Shown here: piece by piece, positions 18,346 through 26,783 of the stretch
Numbering within the stretch: position 1 is the first letter of the stretch
How the letters are laid out: the number at the start of each line of letters is the position of its first letter
Origin: Paenibacillus algorifonticola
Lineage (GTDB): Bacteria > Bacillota > Bacilli > Paenibacillales > Paenibacillaceae
Reading direction: 5' to 3'
Assembly: GCF_000971975.1 (NCBI RefSeq)
Contig: NZ_LAQO01000015.1
Span: forward strand, 62,001 to 126,000
DNA length: 64,000 bases
The notes under the pieces: model-generated
Told to the model about the DNA's origin: nothing
The model's database searches: none
Seen by the model: only the letters and a program-made list of their open reading frames with translations
Translations under genes and position numbers: made by a program

Positions 18346-18387
18346 TAAACTAGTTTTTTTCATGTGATTTAGACAAAGACTTGGAGG

Positions 18388-18440
18388 TTGACAAAAGCAA
18401 CACACATGATAGTAAATATATGTTTGTGCATGCATCTTAT
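18388..18440 (+). promoter_or_regulatory. namA promoter with a copy of the GCATGC element
   Basis: TTGACA (18388-18393) precedes an A/T-rich -10 region near 18410-18418. Just downstream, 18425-18440 read on the minus strand matches 13 of 16 bases of the palindrome half at 17193-17208, with the common core ATGCATGC. The same regulator may bind both. Confidence 0.5.
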
Positions 18441-18480
18441 TGTTGTTGAAATATAAGATCCGAGAGAGGAGTATTTCTTA

Positions 18481-19503
18481 ATGAAAGATTTGTTTAGTCC
18501 ATATACAATTAAAGGTTTAGAGCTGAAAAACCGTGTTGTGATGTCTCCAATGTGTCAATACTCGGTCGATAAGAAAGATGGTATTGCCACAGATTGGCAT
18601 TACACGCACTATGTTAGCCGTGCCATAGGTGGAGCTGGTTTTATCATAATAGAAATGACAGATGTAGATCCGGACGGCCGCATTTCCGATTATGATCTTG
18701 GTTTATGGTCAGACGAGCAGATTCCAGCTCTGAAACGGATTGTAGATGCTTGTCGCAGTTATGGTGCAAAAGTGGGAATCCAAATCGCACACGCAGGACG
18801 TAAGGCGGAAGATGCCGAGATTCCTGTAGCGCCATCCGCGATCGCTTTTGATGAAAATTCGAAACAACCCCGGGCGCTTACAACAGCCGAGGTTAATGGA
18901 ATGGTAGAGAAATTCCGCACTGCTGTAGCTCGCGCTGTCAAAGCTGGATTCGATACGATTGAGATTCATGGTGCTCACGGCTATTTGATTCATCAATTCC
19001 ATTCTCCGATTACAAACAAACGGGACGATGAATATGGTAAAGACCTTACGTTATTTGGTCGGGAGATCATTCAGGCTGCAAAGGCCGAGATGCCGAAAGA
19101 CATGCCGCTGATCATGCGTATTTCGGCCAAGGAATACGTTGAGGGTGGATATGGGATTCAGGAAAGTATGGCTTTTGCCAAGGAATATCAAAATGCAGGG
19201 GTAGACATGTTTGATATTTCATCTGGTGGAGAGGGACCTATTGCTGCATGGGGCAGACCAGGAACTCACGCGGCTTATCAAGTACCACTCGCTAAAGATA
19301 TCAAACAAGCCCTTGATATTCCGGTGATCGCTGTTGGGAGACTGGATGATCCCATTTTGGCGAATGCAGTCATCGGAAATGAAGAGGCCGATTTGGTCGC
19401 TGTCGGAAGAGGAATGCTGAGAAATCCATATTGGACCTTAGAAGCCGCATCGAAATTGCGAAAAGAAACAGCCATTCCTAAACAGTATACTACAGGATTC
19501 TAA
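18481..19503 (+). CDS. namA: NADPH dehydrogenase NamA (old yellow enzyme, YqjM type)
   Basis: A 340-residue FMN-dependent ene-reductase; B. subtilis YqjM has 338. Seen: KNRVVMSPMCQYS with the Cys that tunes the flavin, HGAHGYLIHQF with the two His that bind the substrate carbonyl, the IQIAHAGRKA strand, and the C-terminal VGRLDDP and ADLVAVGRGMLRNPYW phosphate-binding segments. It reduces alpha,beta-unsaturated aldehydes, ketones, nitro compounds and similar electrophiles with NADPH. The ATG follows GAGGAG. Its promoter shares an element with the SDR promoter, consistent with an electrophile-stress role. Confidence 0.97.
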   Translation: MKDLFSPYTIKGLELKNRVVMSPMCQYSVDKKDGIATDWHYTHYVSRAIGGAGFIIIEMTDVDPDGRISDYDLGLWSDEQIPALKRIVDACRSYGAKVGIQIAHAGRKAEDAEIPVAPSAIAFDENSKQPRALTTAEVNGMVEKFRTAVARAVKAGFDTIEIHGAHGYLIHQFHSPITNKRDDEYGKDLTLFGREIIQAAKAEMPKDMPLIMRISAKEYVEGGYGIQESMAFAKEYQNAGVDMFDISSGGEGPIAAWGRPGTHAAYQVPLAKDIKQALDIPVIAVGRLDDPILANAVIGNEEADLVAVGRGMLRNPYWTLEAASKLRKETAIPKQYTTGF

Positions 19504-19574
19504 GACAGACTTGTATGCTGATCTAAACGATATGAAATGAAAATATCCCAACTTTCATTACATGACAATTCCTA

Positions 19575-19617
19575 CAACATGACATTATTTTGGGGCTGCC
19601 TTCGGGCAGCCTCATTT
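19575..19617. terminator. Bidirectional terminator, copy 1 of a repeated 43-bp element
   Basis: GGCTGCC (19594-19600), TTCG loop, GGCAGCC (19605-19611), between convergent genes. The whole 43-bp stretch, including CAACATG upstream, recurs after the P450 gene at 55371-55413 with the same spacing. Confidence 0.8.
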
Positions 19618-19663
19618 GATTTTGATTTGGAGCAGGAAACAGATAACGTTAAAAGGATTTTAC

Positions 19664-20368
19664 CTACTGTCCTTCCTTATTTGACACAACATCAAGAAGA
19701 TTATGCAAATAAGCGATACCGCGTATCTGTTCAACCAATGCATTATCAATGTATTGAAGAGACTCAATGGCAATTTGCTTAACTTGGGCAATGTTTTTTT
19801 TATCAAGCCCAGACAATACTTCACGAACAATATCCAAGGAGTAAGCGACTCTTTGAACCGTTCGGATGATAAGCACCTTGCGAATATCAGAAGGGCTATA
19901 TATACGGAATCCACTCTCTTTATGGCGCTCGGGCCTAATTAACCCTTCCTTTTCCCAATGCCGAATAGCGGAAGCAGATACATTCGCTTCTTTAGCTACA
20001 TCTCCAATCGTAAACGAATTTTTATTACGGTACTTTGGGAAATCTGTCCACTCTTTTAAATCAAGCATGTCGACTGTTCTTTGTACGGTTTCCTTTTCTG
20101 CATGAAGGTTTACTTGTGCCTTGTTAATGATCCATAAAGCATCAAGTTTTTCCCCATTTACGATGCGTGGCATAACCTCTCGAATCACATTCATTCCAAA
20201 ACCAGCGTACATCGCACGTATACATTGAAAATAAGCCTCATGTTCCTTTGTATAGTTGCGATACCCATTTGCCATTCTCTCGACTTTAGGAATAAGTCCC
20301 CAAGCTTCATAATGCCTTAATGCACTCGTACTTATCTTCAATTTCTTTGCTATCTCAATACCCTTCAT
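19664..20368 (-). CDS. Regulator with two tandem MerR DNA-binding domains
   Basis: A 234-residue protein with two complete MerR N-terminal units. The first covers residues 1-75 (IAKKLKISTSALRHYEAWGL, then NGYRNYT). The second covers residues 117-190 (FTIGDVAKEANVSASAIRHW, then SGFRIYSPSDIRKV). Each is followed by a helical stretch; there is no separate ligand-binding domain. Ordinary MerR proteins have one HTH and dimerise, so this one may bind DNA as a monomer with built-in two-fold symmetry, or span two sites. It is divergent from the VOC gene; a perfect 9-bp inverted repeat lies between them. Confidence 0.9.
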   Translation of the reverse strand: MKGIEIAKKLKISTSALRHYEAWGLIPKVERMANGYRNYTKEHEAYFQCIRAMYAGFGMNVIREVMPRIVNGEKLDALWIINKAQVNLHAEKETVQRTVDMLDLKEWTDFPKYRNKNSFTIGDVAKEANVSASAIRHWEKEGLIRPERHKESGFRIYSPSDIRKVLIIRTVQRVAYSLDIVREVLSGLDKKNIAQVKQIAIESLQYIDNALVEQIRGIAYLHNLLDVVSNKEGQ

Positions 20369-20460
20369 CTCGATTCCCTTCTTTTAACCTACAATTAATA
20401 GTTAAACCAAATGACGGTTTTTTCTCTAAAATCAGTATAATACATGGATAAATTTTAATA

Positions 20461-20491
20461 AACATTAGCATTTGCGCTAATGTTGTACGAT
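20461..20491. promoter_or_regulatory. Perfect inverted repeat in the merR/VOC divergent promoter region
   Basis: AACATTAGC (20461-20469) and GCTAATGTT (20476-20484) with a 6-base spacer, followed by a possible -10 box TACGAT (20486-20491) for the rightward gene. The 24-bp dyad is the likely operator of the double-MerR regulator. Confidence 0.65.
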
Positions 20492-20539
20492 AAGGGGGTA
20501 ACTGGGTTAATAAGCCCTTTAAACGAGGAGGTTGATCAC

Positions 20540-21268
20540 TTGTCAACAAAACGCTTCGGAACCGCGATCCCCATTTTACCCAGCAGATCTATGGACGAAC
20601 AGTTGGATTTCTACCAAGCGCTAGGCTTCGAAGTGACCTATCGTCAAGCCAAACCAAACCTATACGCTTGCGTCCGCCACAGTATTGTAGAACTGCATTT
20701 CTTTGTACTCAAGCAATTGAATCCAGCAAATTCTTATAGCATGTGCTACGTCCACATTCCTGACGTGGATGCCGTGTATAAGGAATTCAGCGAAAATTTA
20801 AAAAAAGCGTACCGGAAAATCCCTACCAAGGGATTTCCCAGAATTTCTAAACCGAGCAACCTGATGGAAGATCGCAGATTCCACATCATCGATCCTGCCG
20901 GTAACCGCTTGTTGATTGGAACTAAGCATGCCGCCCCAAGGTTAATCGTGGAAGAGACCTCTAAATTTGCAAGCGCGTTCGAAACCTCATACCGGTTGAT
21001 GTACGCCAAAGACGAACCAGCGGCTGCAGCCAAAGTGCTGGATCTTGTTCTTCCAAAAGCCGAAGAGGCATCGGCATCGCTTCGATATAGAGCGTATGTA
21101 TTACGTGCCGATATCGCCGTCTCTATGGATGAACGGGCTATTGTGAATACTTTCGTCCAAGAAGCAGATCGGATGTCGTTATCCGATACAGTACCTGGAG
21201 ACGCGACGGAAGAATACGAAAAACTAAAGGAACTTAGAGCGTACTTGGAAGATAGGGACAATTGCTAA
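20540..21268 (+). CDS. VOC-fold (bleomycin-resistance-like) protein with helical C-terminal extension
   Basis: The TTG start at 20540 lies nine bases after GAGGAGG, giving 242 residues. Residues 1-130 are a vicinal oxygen chelate domain similar to bleomycin-binding proteins: TAIPILPSRSMDEQLDFYQALGF opens it and FHIIDPAGNRLLIG closes it. Residues 135-242 are all-helical, Ala- and Glu-rich (AAAAKVLDLVLPKAEEASASL and following), resembling TPR-like helical hairpins. Typical family members end at about 130 residues, so the extension is unusual. It is divergent from the double-MerR regulator, a layout common for drug-inducible resistance genes. Binding of an antibiotic is a guess. Confidence 0.8.
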   Translation: MSTKRFGTAIPILPSRSMDEQLDFYQALGFEVTYRQAKPNLYACVRHSIVELHFFVLKQLNPANSYSMCYVHIPDVDAVYKEFSENLKKAYRKIPTKGFPRISKPSNLMEDRRFHIIDPAGNRLLIGTKHAAPRLIVEETSKFASAFETSYRLMYAKDEPAAAAKVLDLVLPKAEEASASLRYRAYVLRADIAVSMDERAIVNTFVQEADRMSLSDTVPGDATEEYEKLKELRAYLEDRDNC

Positions 21269-21350
21269 ATAGATTTTGATTCAGAAAGGACATTTGTTGA
21301 GAGGCATCAAGTTAGATTTCAATGGAATGAGAGCACGTTTCCCTGGCACA

Positions 21351-21388
21351 GCCCCATCCACCTACAAGGTGATGGGGCTTGTGCTTTG
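21351..21388 (+). terminator. Probable terminator of the VOC gene
   Basis: GCCCCATCCACC (21351-21362) pairs with GGTGATGGGGC (21368-21378) with one bulged C. The following TTGTGCTTT is only moderately T-rich. Confidence 0.6.
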
Positions 21389-21426
21389 TATATCGAACCT
21401 CGTATGTAGAATGCTTTTTTTTAAAA

Positions 21427-21705
21427 ATGAATACTTTTGCAGCGGAATTGTATCCAGATGATGCTTATATGAAATATCTCGTTTTAATCGATTTGTATGC
21501 TACGGCACTACCTTTTTACTTTGCTCTGTATCAAGCCATGCCACTCTTCTATCTTTTGGCGGAGAAAGACGATGCCCCGGGTATCATAGTAATCGGAATG
21601 GTCATGATTTTTGCCTCCATGGTGATTGCCGTGTTTGCTGCTGTTCTCCAAAAGCTTTTGAAAGAGGCTATTGATATAAAATCAGAAAATGATTTGACGG
21701 TCTGA
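21427..21705 (+). pseudogene. DUF2975 membrane protein gene, shortened
   Basis: The frame reads FAAELYPDDAYMKYLVLIDL, then LPFYFALYQA directly joined to MPLFYLLAEKDDAPG and a second helix. From memory of the family, DUF2975 proteins (about 160 residues, YoaS of B. subtilis) have one more helix at the N-terminus and about 40 residues including a helix pair between these two segments. Both appear lost, leaving a frame open to a stop two bases before the XRE gene. The pairing with a small XRE regulator is the normal DUF2975 context. Confidence 0.65.
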
Positions 21706-21715
21706 GGTGAATAAC

Positions 21716-21937
21716 ATGGCGATTATAATCAATATTGATGTGATGTTGGCTAAAAGAAAAATGAGCGTAACAGAACTTGCGGAGAGGGTTGGAATAACGA
21801 TGGCTAACCTTTCTATATTGAAAAATGGAAAGGCAAAAGCGATTCGTTTATCAACTTTAGAGGCGATTTGTAAGGTTTTAGAATGTCAGCCTGGAGATAT
21901 TTTAGAATATAAAAGCGACAAAGACACTAAGGATTAA
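21716..21937 (+). CDS. Small XRE-family regulator (YozG-like)
   Basis: A 73-residue protein that is almost only a Cro/CI helix-turn-helix: MLAKRKMSVTELAERVGITM then LSILKNGKAKAIRLSTLEAI and LECQPGDILEY, the YozG signature. The ATG at 21716 follows GAGGTG; a GTG three codons earlier overlaps it. Such proteins are encoded directly after DUF2975 genes and probably control that pair. Here the partner gene is damaged, so the regulator may be orphaned. Confidence 0.88.
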   Translation: MAIIINIDVMLAKRKMSVTELAERVGITMANLSILKNGKAKAIRLSTLEAICKVLECQPGDILEYKSDKDTKD

Positions 21938-21996
21938 ATGAATAAACGGCCGTATCGTACTAACGGGAAACTATCGTTGAACAATAAGGGAGAAGA

Positions 21997-22027
21997 AAAG
22001 CAGCCGGTCGAAATGATCGGCTGCTTT
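21997..22027 (+). terminator. Terminator after the XRE gene
   Basis: AAAGCAGCCG (21997-22006) and CGGCTGCTTT (22018-22027) form a perfect 10-bp stem with an 11-base loop. Confidence 0.75.
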
Positions 22028-22098
22028 GCGTTGAAGCAACGGGTAATATACGGGCAATTCGCGGAAAGAATCGTCTCTTCCGGAGGCAAAAAAATAAA

Positions 22099-22140
22099 TT
22101 GAACGCAAAATAACACTATGATATAATCGATAGCGTTATT
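22099..22140 (+). promoter_or_regulatory. helD promoter with a 32-bp inverted repeat around the -10 box
   Basis: TTGAAC (22099-22104), a 17-base spacer and a perfect TATAAT (22122-22127). The 11-base arms AATAACACTAT (22109-22119) and ATAGCGTTATT (22130-22140) differ at one pair and flank the -10 box. A repressor bound here would block the promoter, suggesting helD is inducible. A second possible -35 box TTGACA starts at 22139. Confidence 0.65.
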
Positions 22141-22235
22141 GACAAATTAAATCAAAGAGTATATTCATTTTTATTCCCAGTTTAATTGTACATCTGGAAC
22201 TTTGATTTGTCAATGCTCTTTTTTATCCCAATAAA

Positions 22236-24680
22236 ATGGAAAAAGGAGTGTGTTCAGGAGAGATGGAAGCGAACGATTGGCGGCAGGAACAGGAGCGGCT
22301 GGAACGGGTCAGGAACAAATTGCAGGCGAGAATCACCGAACTGGAGCCGGAAGTTGCCGGACTGCGTGATCAGGCTACGGACATCCGCAAGCGGTTTTGG
22401 GAAGAAGTTACGATCAACACAAGTACGAACGAAGATTTCGAAGAGTCGTTCTACACGATTAACCAGCAGTCCGGGGTATTGGCCGAACGGGAGCGCGGCC
22501 ACAAGCTGTTGACGCAGCAATGGAAAAGCATGAACCGTCTGCTCCGATCTCCTTATTTCGGACGCATCGACTTTCAGGAGGATGGCCTGGACCTCTGCGA
22601 GCAGATCTATATCGGCGTATCTTCCTTCGTCGACGAAGACGGATTGAGCTTTCTGATCTATGACTGGCGTACGCCAATCGCTAGCCTGTACTACGACTAT
22701 TCCCCCGGCCTGGCGTCTTATGTCACGCCGGCCGGACGAATCGAAGGGACGATGGAGCTCAAACGACAGTTTCAGATTGAAAACGGGCAAATCCGCAACA
22801 TGTTTGACACGAGCGAAACGATCGGAGACGAGTTGCTGCAGCAAGTGCTCGGCAAAGGTGCGGACTCGCAAATGAAGAGTATCGTAGCAACCATCCAGAA
22901 GGAACAAAACGCCATCATCCGTAATGACACAAGCCGGATGCTTATCGTACAAGGGGCGGCCGGCAGCGGTAAGACTTCCGCAGCATTGCAGCGGGTGGCG
23001 TACTTGCTGTACAAACACCGCCAGACGATCAGGGCCGATCAAATCGTTCTTTTCTCACCGAATCCGATGTTTACCAGTTATATATCCACCGTCCTTCCGG
23101 AGCTCGGTGAAGAGAATATGCAGCAGACGACTTTTCAAGAATATCTCGACTATTGGCTAGGTTCCTCGTTACGACCGGAGGATACCTTTGATCAGATCGA
23201 ATTTGTACTGACCGCACAAGGAGCGCCGGGGTATGAGGCACGTCTTCAGGGGATCGAGTATAAAGCTTCTGAGGCTTTCCTGCAAGCCCTGCAGAACTAT
23301 GGAATGTGGTTGGGAAGGGAGGGCATGCAATTCAACGGTATTCGGATTCGGGACCGCGATTTGATTACCGCGAAGCGAATGAGAGCGAAATTTTACGGTT
23401 ATGACCGTTCCCTGCCGCTATTCAATCGTGTCGCTCTCTTGCAGGAATGGCTGCTGGATGAACTGGCTTCGCTGGAACGCATGGAACGGGAAGCACCTTG
23501 GGTACAGGAAGAGTTGAATTATCTCGACACCGAGCAGTACGCGGAAGTCTTCGGAATGCTGCATAAAGAGAAGGAAGTATTCGACTTTGCGGAACAATTC
23601 GCCGTAGTTCGCGAGAAAATGAACAACAAGCGACGGGAAGATGAAGGCGACTTTGACTTCGCTCGGAGGGAGGAAGATCTGCTTCGCCGAAGGATCGTGA
23701 AAGAAAGCTTTAAACCGCTAAGGAAAAGTGTGAAGAAATTTTCGTTTGTAGATGTCAAAGGCATATATGGCCAATTGTTTGTCGACGAAGCCGATTATCG
23801 GGAGAAGACGAATGGGGCCGTCATCCCCCCGCTGTGGCCTGAAATATGTAGGCAAACCAAGGAAATGCTGCTCCGAAACGAGTTGTTCCACGAGGATGCG
23901 ACTCCGTATTTGTATGTAAAAGAAATGATTGAAGGCGTCCGGACGAACACGGAGATCCGGTATGTCTTCGTTGATGAAGGTCAGGATTATTCGTCGTTTC
24001 AATATGAATATCTAAAAAAGCTGTTTCCCCGTGCCCAGATGACGGTGCTAGGCGATTTCGGGCAAGCGATTTTCATGCAGGCTACAAGTTTGGCTGCATC
24101 CGATTCGCCGCTGGTCCGCCTTTTCGGCGAAGCCGAAACAAGCCTTGTGTGCCTTGTACGCAGTTATCGTTCAACCAGGGAGATTGTTGAATTTACGAAA
24201 TGGATGCTTCCAGACGGGGAAGAAATTGCACCGTTTGAAAGGGGAGGCCAAAAGCCCCTTCTGACGAGACTGGACGGCGGGGAGAAGCGTGATGCGCAAA
24301 TTCTGGCAGACATCGCGGCGCTCAGGGCCGAGGGCTTCGATTCCATCGCCGTCATTACGAAGACCGCAGCCGAAAGCCGTGAGGCCCATGAAGCGTTACG
24401 AATTCAAGGAGGCGAAGCTCTGCAGCTCATTACGAAGGAGACGCTGGTCTTTGAAAAAGGAGTGATGGTCATTCCCGTATATCTTGCCAAGGGTGTCGAG
24501 TTCGATGCAGTCTTGGTCTATGATGCTTCGCCCGAAGCTTACGGCCGGGATAACGAACGCAAACTTCTTTATACGGCGTGTACGCGGGCCATGCACCAGC
24601 TTCATCTTTACACGACGGGTGATTGGTCGCCGTTCGTGCAGGCATTGCCTGCGAATTTGTACGAGAAAGCGCCATATTGA
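22236..24680 (+). CDS. helD: HelD, RNA polymerase-associated UvrD-like ATPase
   Basis: An 814-residue SF1 helicase-like protein. The N-terminal 70 residues are a long coiled coil (the arm that enters RNA polymerase in HelD structures). Then come an SF1 core split by an insertion: Walker A GAAGSGKT at residues 240-247, Walker B/DExQ as VDEGQDYSSFQ near residue 575, motif IV-VI elements (VRSYRSTREIVEF, KGVEFDAVLVYDAS, LLYTACTRAMHQL). HelD removes stalled RNA polymerase from DNA and, in some actinobacteria, protects against rifampicin. The start is unsure: ATG 22236 has no clear ribosome site, while ATG 22263 has AGGAG only two bases away. A well-formed promoter with an operator-like dyad lies upstream; an efflux pump gene lies 90 bases downstream. 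Confidence 0.94.
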   Translation: MEKGVCSGEMEANDWRQEQERLERVRNKLQARITELEPEVAGLRDQATDIRKRFWEEVTINTSTNEDFEESFYTINQQSGVLAERERGHKLLTQQWKSMNRLLRSPYFGRIDFQEDGLDLCEQIYIGVSSFVDEDGLSFLIYDWRTPIASLYYDYSPGLASYVTPAGRIEGTMELKRQFQIENGQIRNMFDTSETIGDELLQQVLGKGADSQMKSIVATIQKEQNAIIRNDTSRMLIVQGAAGSGKTSAALQRVAYLLYKHRQTIRADQIVLFSPNPMFTSYISTVLPELGEENMQQTTFQEYLDYWLGSSLRPEDTFDQIEFVLTAQGAPGYEARLQGIEYKASEAFLQALQNYGMWLGREGMQFNGIRIRDRDLITAKRMRAKFYGYDRSLPLFNRVALLQEWLLDELASLERMEREAPWVQEELNYLDTEQYAEVFGMLHKEKEVFDFAEQFAVVREKMNNKRREDEGDFDFARREEDLLRRRIVKESFKPLRKSVKKFSFVDVKGIYGQLFVDEADYREKTNGAVIPPLWPEICRQTKEMLLRNELFHEDATPYLYVKEMIEGVRTNTEIRYVFVDEGQDYSSFQYEYLKKLFPRAQMTVLGDFGQAIFMQATSLAASDSPLVRLFGEAETSLVCLVRSYRSTREIVEFTKWMLPDGEEIAPFERGGQKPLLTRLDGGEKRDAQILADIAALRAEGFDSIAVITKTAAESREAHEALRIQGGEALQLITKETLVFEKGVMVIPVYLAKGVEFDAVLVYDASPEAYGRDNERKLLYTACTRAMHQLHLYTTGDWSPFVQALPANLYEKAPY

Positions 24681-24770
24681 CGGATCGGGGTGACGTCGGC
24701 CGCGATAAGCTGCGCTCATGCTTCGGCAAATCTTCACATACACAGCTCGTTGAGCAGAAAGCAGGAACCT

Positions 24771-26264
24771 ATGTCAAAACTTACGCAAACAAAAACGATG
24801 TCAGCCGGCGGGGACGACTTCTCGCTGAAAGCCATTCTGCCGCCGCTCGCGGCGATTGTTGTCGGCATGATCATGGTTATTCTGGACAGCACGGTCGTCA
24901 ATAATGCTATTCCGAAACTCGTTGAATACTTCGACACCGATTTGAAGACGATCCAATGGACCGTCACGGGCTATACGCTGGCCTTATCCGCCGTTATCCC
25001 GCTTGCAGGCTGGATGAGTGATAAATTCGGCTCCAAGCAAATTTTCATGATTACAATCGCCCTGTTCACGATTGGCTCCGTTCTGTGCGGCATCGCGCAA
25101 ACGCCGGAACAGCTGATCATTTACCGCATCATTCAAGGCTTGGGCGGCGGGATGGTTGGCCCGATCGGGATGACCATGGTGTTCAAGCTCGCTCCTCCAG
25201 AGCGCCGCGGATCCATCATGGGTGTACTCGGCATCCCCATGCTGATAGCACCGGCGTTCGGTCCGGTGCTATCCGGCTGGCTGGTCGATTCTGTCAGCTG
25301 GCACTGGATTTTCATCATCAATCTGCCGATCGGCATTATCGCCTTCATTCTCGGGTATAAATATTTGCCGAAATCCGACCGCCATGCGGCGCCGCATCTG
25401 GACCTCTTCGGCATGTGCCTCGCGCCGATTGCCTTCTCTATGCTGGCGTACGGCGTAAGCGAAGGCGGCACCAACTGGTCCTCGGCTTCGACGATCACGG
25501 GCTTGACCGTCGGCGGTATTGCGCTCATCCTCTTCATCTTCGTGGAACTGGCACAGAAGCAGCCGCTGCTGGAGCTGAAAGTGTTCAAGTCGTCCGACTT
25601 TACACGGAGCATCATCTTGACGTGGATCGTACAGCTCGGGCTGTTCGGTGCTATGCTGATCGTGCCGCTGTACCTGCAAGGCGTCATGCACTACACCGCG
25701 CTTGAAACGGGCTGGATCATGATGCCTTATGCGCTATGCGCAGGAATCGGCATGCCGGTCAGCGGCCGGCTGTTCGACAAGATCGGCGCGCGTCCGCTCG
25801 CCTTCGTCGGTCTTTCCGTCGTATCCATTTCCCTGTTCATCTTGTCCGGCATATCGGTGGATACCTCGCTGTGGGTTATCATCCTGTGCATGTGCATCAT
25901 GGGTCTCGGCATGGGCTTCTCCATGATGCCGCTCAACACGCATGTCCTGAACTCTGCGCCTCGTCGTCTGGTGAGCCGCGTTACACCGCTGACAACAGCG
26001 GCTCAGCAAGTCGTCGTCTCGTTCGCAGTCGCGGGCCTGACGGGTTATCTGATGTCGCAAATCACTTCCCATGCCGCAAGCGCGGGAGCGGACGCAAATC
26101 CGCTGAACGCCGTCGTCGCGGGTTACGGCGATGCGTTCTTCCTGTCCGCGTGTCTCGCGACCGCGGGTGTCGCACTGTCGCTCCTGCTGCGTAAACCGAA
26201 GCAGCAGGAAGAAGACGGAACCGCCGGCGGGCACAATCCGGACCCGGCGATGATGGGTCACTAA
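24771..26264 (+). CDS. DHA2-family drug:H+ antiporter (EmrB/LmrB-like MFS)
   Basis: A 497-residue, 14-helix MFS exporter. Seen: LDSTVVNNAIP at the end of helix 1 (DHA2 motif), GWMSDKFGSKQ (motif A), a TMS4 RxxQGxGGG as RIIQGLGGG, and the motif C-like GVLGIPMLIAPAFGPVLSGWLVD in helix 5. The ATG at 24771 is preceded by AGGA; earlier in-frame codons give no helix. It is distinctly more G+C-rich than the arsenic genes that follow. It lies 90 bases behind helD with no terminator visible between, so both may share the regulated promoter. Confidence 0.93.
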   Translation: MSKLTQTKTMSAGGDDFSLKAILPPLAAIVVGMIMVILDSTVVNNAIPKLVEYFDTDLKTIQWTVTGYTLALSAVIPLAGWMSDKFGSKQIFMITIALFTIGSVLCGIAQTPEQLIIYRIIQGLGGGMVGPIGMTMVFKLAPPERRGSIMGVLGIPMLIAPAFGPVLSGWLVDSVSWHWIFIINLPIGIIAFILGYKYLPKSDRHAAPHLDLFGMCLAPIAFSMLAYGVSEGGTNWSSASTITGLTVGGIALILFIFVELAQKQPLLELKVFKSSDFTRSIILTWIVQLGLFGAMLIVPLYLQGVMHYTALETGWIMMPYALCAGIGMPVSGRLFDKIGARPLAFVGLSVVSISLFILSGISVDTSLWVIILCMCIMGLGMGFSMMPLNTHVLNSAPRRLVSRVTPLTTAAQQVVVSFAVAGLTGYLMSQITSHAASAGADANPLNAVVAGYGDAFFLSACLATAGVALSLLLRKPKQQEEDGTAGGHNPDPAMMGH

Positions 26265-26266
26265 TC

Positions 26267-26334
26267 GCGAATCGGCTCCGATTCGCTCGTATGCAAATAG
26301 CCTTGGCCGTTAGTCGGCCAAGGCTCTATTTTTT
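26267..26334 (+). terminator. Double hairpin terminator after the MFS gene
   Basis: A first hairpin GCGAATCGG/CCGATTCGC (26267-26286) is followed by AGCCTTGGCCG (26299-26309) and CGGCCAAGGCT (26315-26325) with CTATTTTTT. The second is a textbook terminator. Confidence 0.88.
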
Positions 26335-26365
26335 GCTGATTATGTTAATCTGTACAGTAAGTCTT

Positions 26366-26457
26366 TACAAGGGCATGGGACTGTTCCGCGCTGGCTCGGC
26401 GCTGTGTGGCTTGTCGCAGGAAATGACACAGCTTATCTTCTTCCGCGCCATCAAGCA
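26366..26457 (+). pseudogene. Fragment of an MFS transporter
   Basis: The frame reads LFRAGSALCGLSQEMTQLIF then FRAIKQV, which matches the helix 3-4 region of DHA2 exporters (LFxxGSALCGLAxxMTQLIxFRAIQG). Nothing before or after continues the homology. It is a short relic of another efflux pump gene. Confidence 0.6.
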
Positions 26458-26534
26458 GGTTTACTGCATGAATTTATACAATTTTTAAAAAGTCACCGGA
26501 AGTCTAGTGCTTTAATCGTTTTATGAGATTAACC

Positions 26535-26570
26535 AATGAGGTTAACCAGCTTACACTGGTTAACCTCATT
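26535..26570. terminator. Perfect 15-bp hairpin, terminator-like
   Basis: AATGAGGTTAACCAG (26535-26549), loop CTTACA, CTGGTTAACCTCATT (26556-26570). It lies between two gene relics; T-rich sequence follows on the + strand only weakly. Confidence 0.65.
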
Positions 26571-26592
26571 TTCAATATGGGGAAGCAAGCAT

Positions 26593-26745
26593 CTAATCAA
26601 TTTGGAGCACTGCTTTACCGGAAAACTTCCGCTCCATTAATTGTTGAGCAATCGTTCCAATATCCTTCCACGATGCCTCTACTTCGATTCTAGGTGCTAA
26701 CTTGCCTTTTGAAACAAGCTCACCTAGTAATTTTAGTCCTGCCGA
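26593..26745 (-). pseudogene. C-terminal fragment of a zinc-type alcohol dehydrogenase/quinone reductase (MDR)
   Basis: The minus-strand frame reads HSAGLKLLGELVSKGKLAPR, then ASWKDIGTIAQQLMERKFSG and KAVLQID before a stop. This is the end of medium-chain dehydrogenase/reductase proteins. The frame is broken by a stop just upstream and about 280 residues are missing. Confidence 0.75.
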
Positions 26746-26783
26746 GTGTCAGGACCACGTTTTCAATCTTGTTAATATAAAAC

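Noticed and set aside
21938..22235. Rifampicin-associated element upstream of helD
   Set aside because: The G+C-rich palindrome known from actinobacteria is not present; the dyad here is A+T-rich and different.
22254..23042. 262-codon antisense frame opposite helD
   Set aside because: Shadow of the helD codon pattern; no start signal and no family features.
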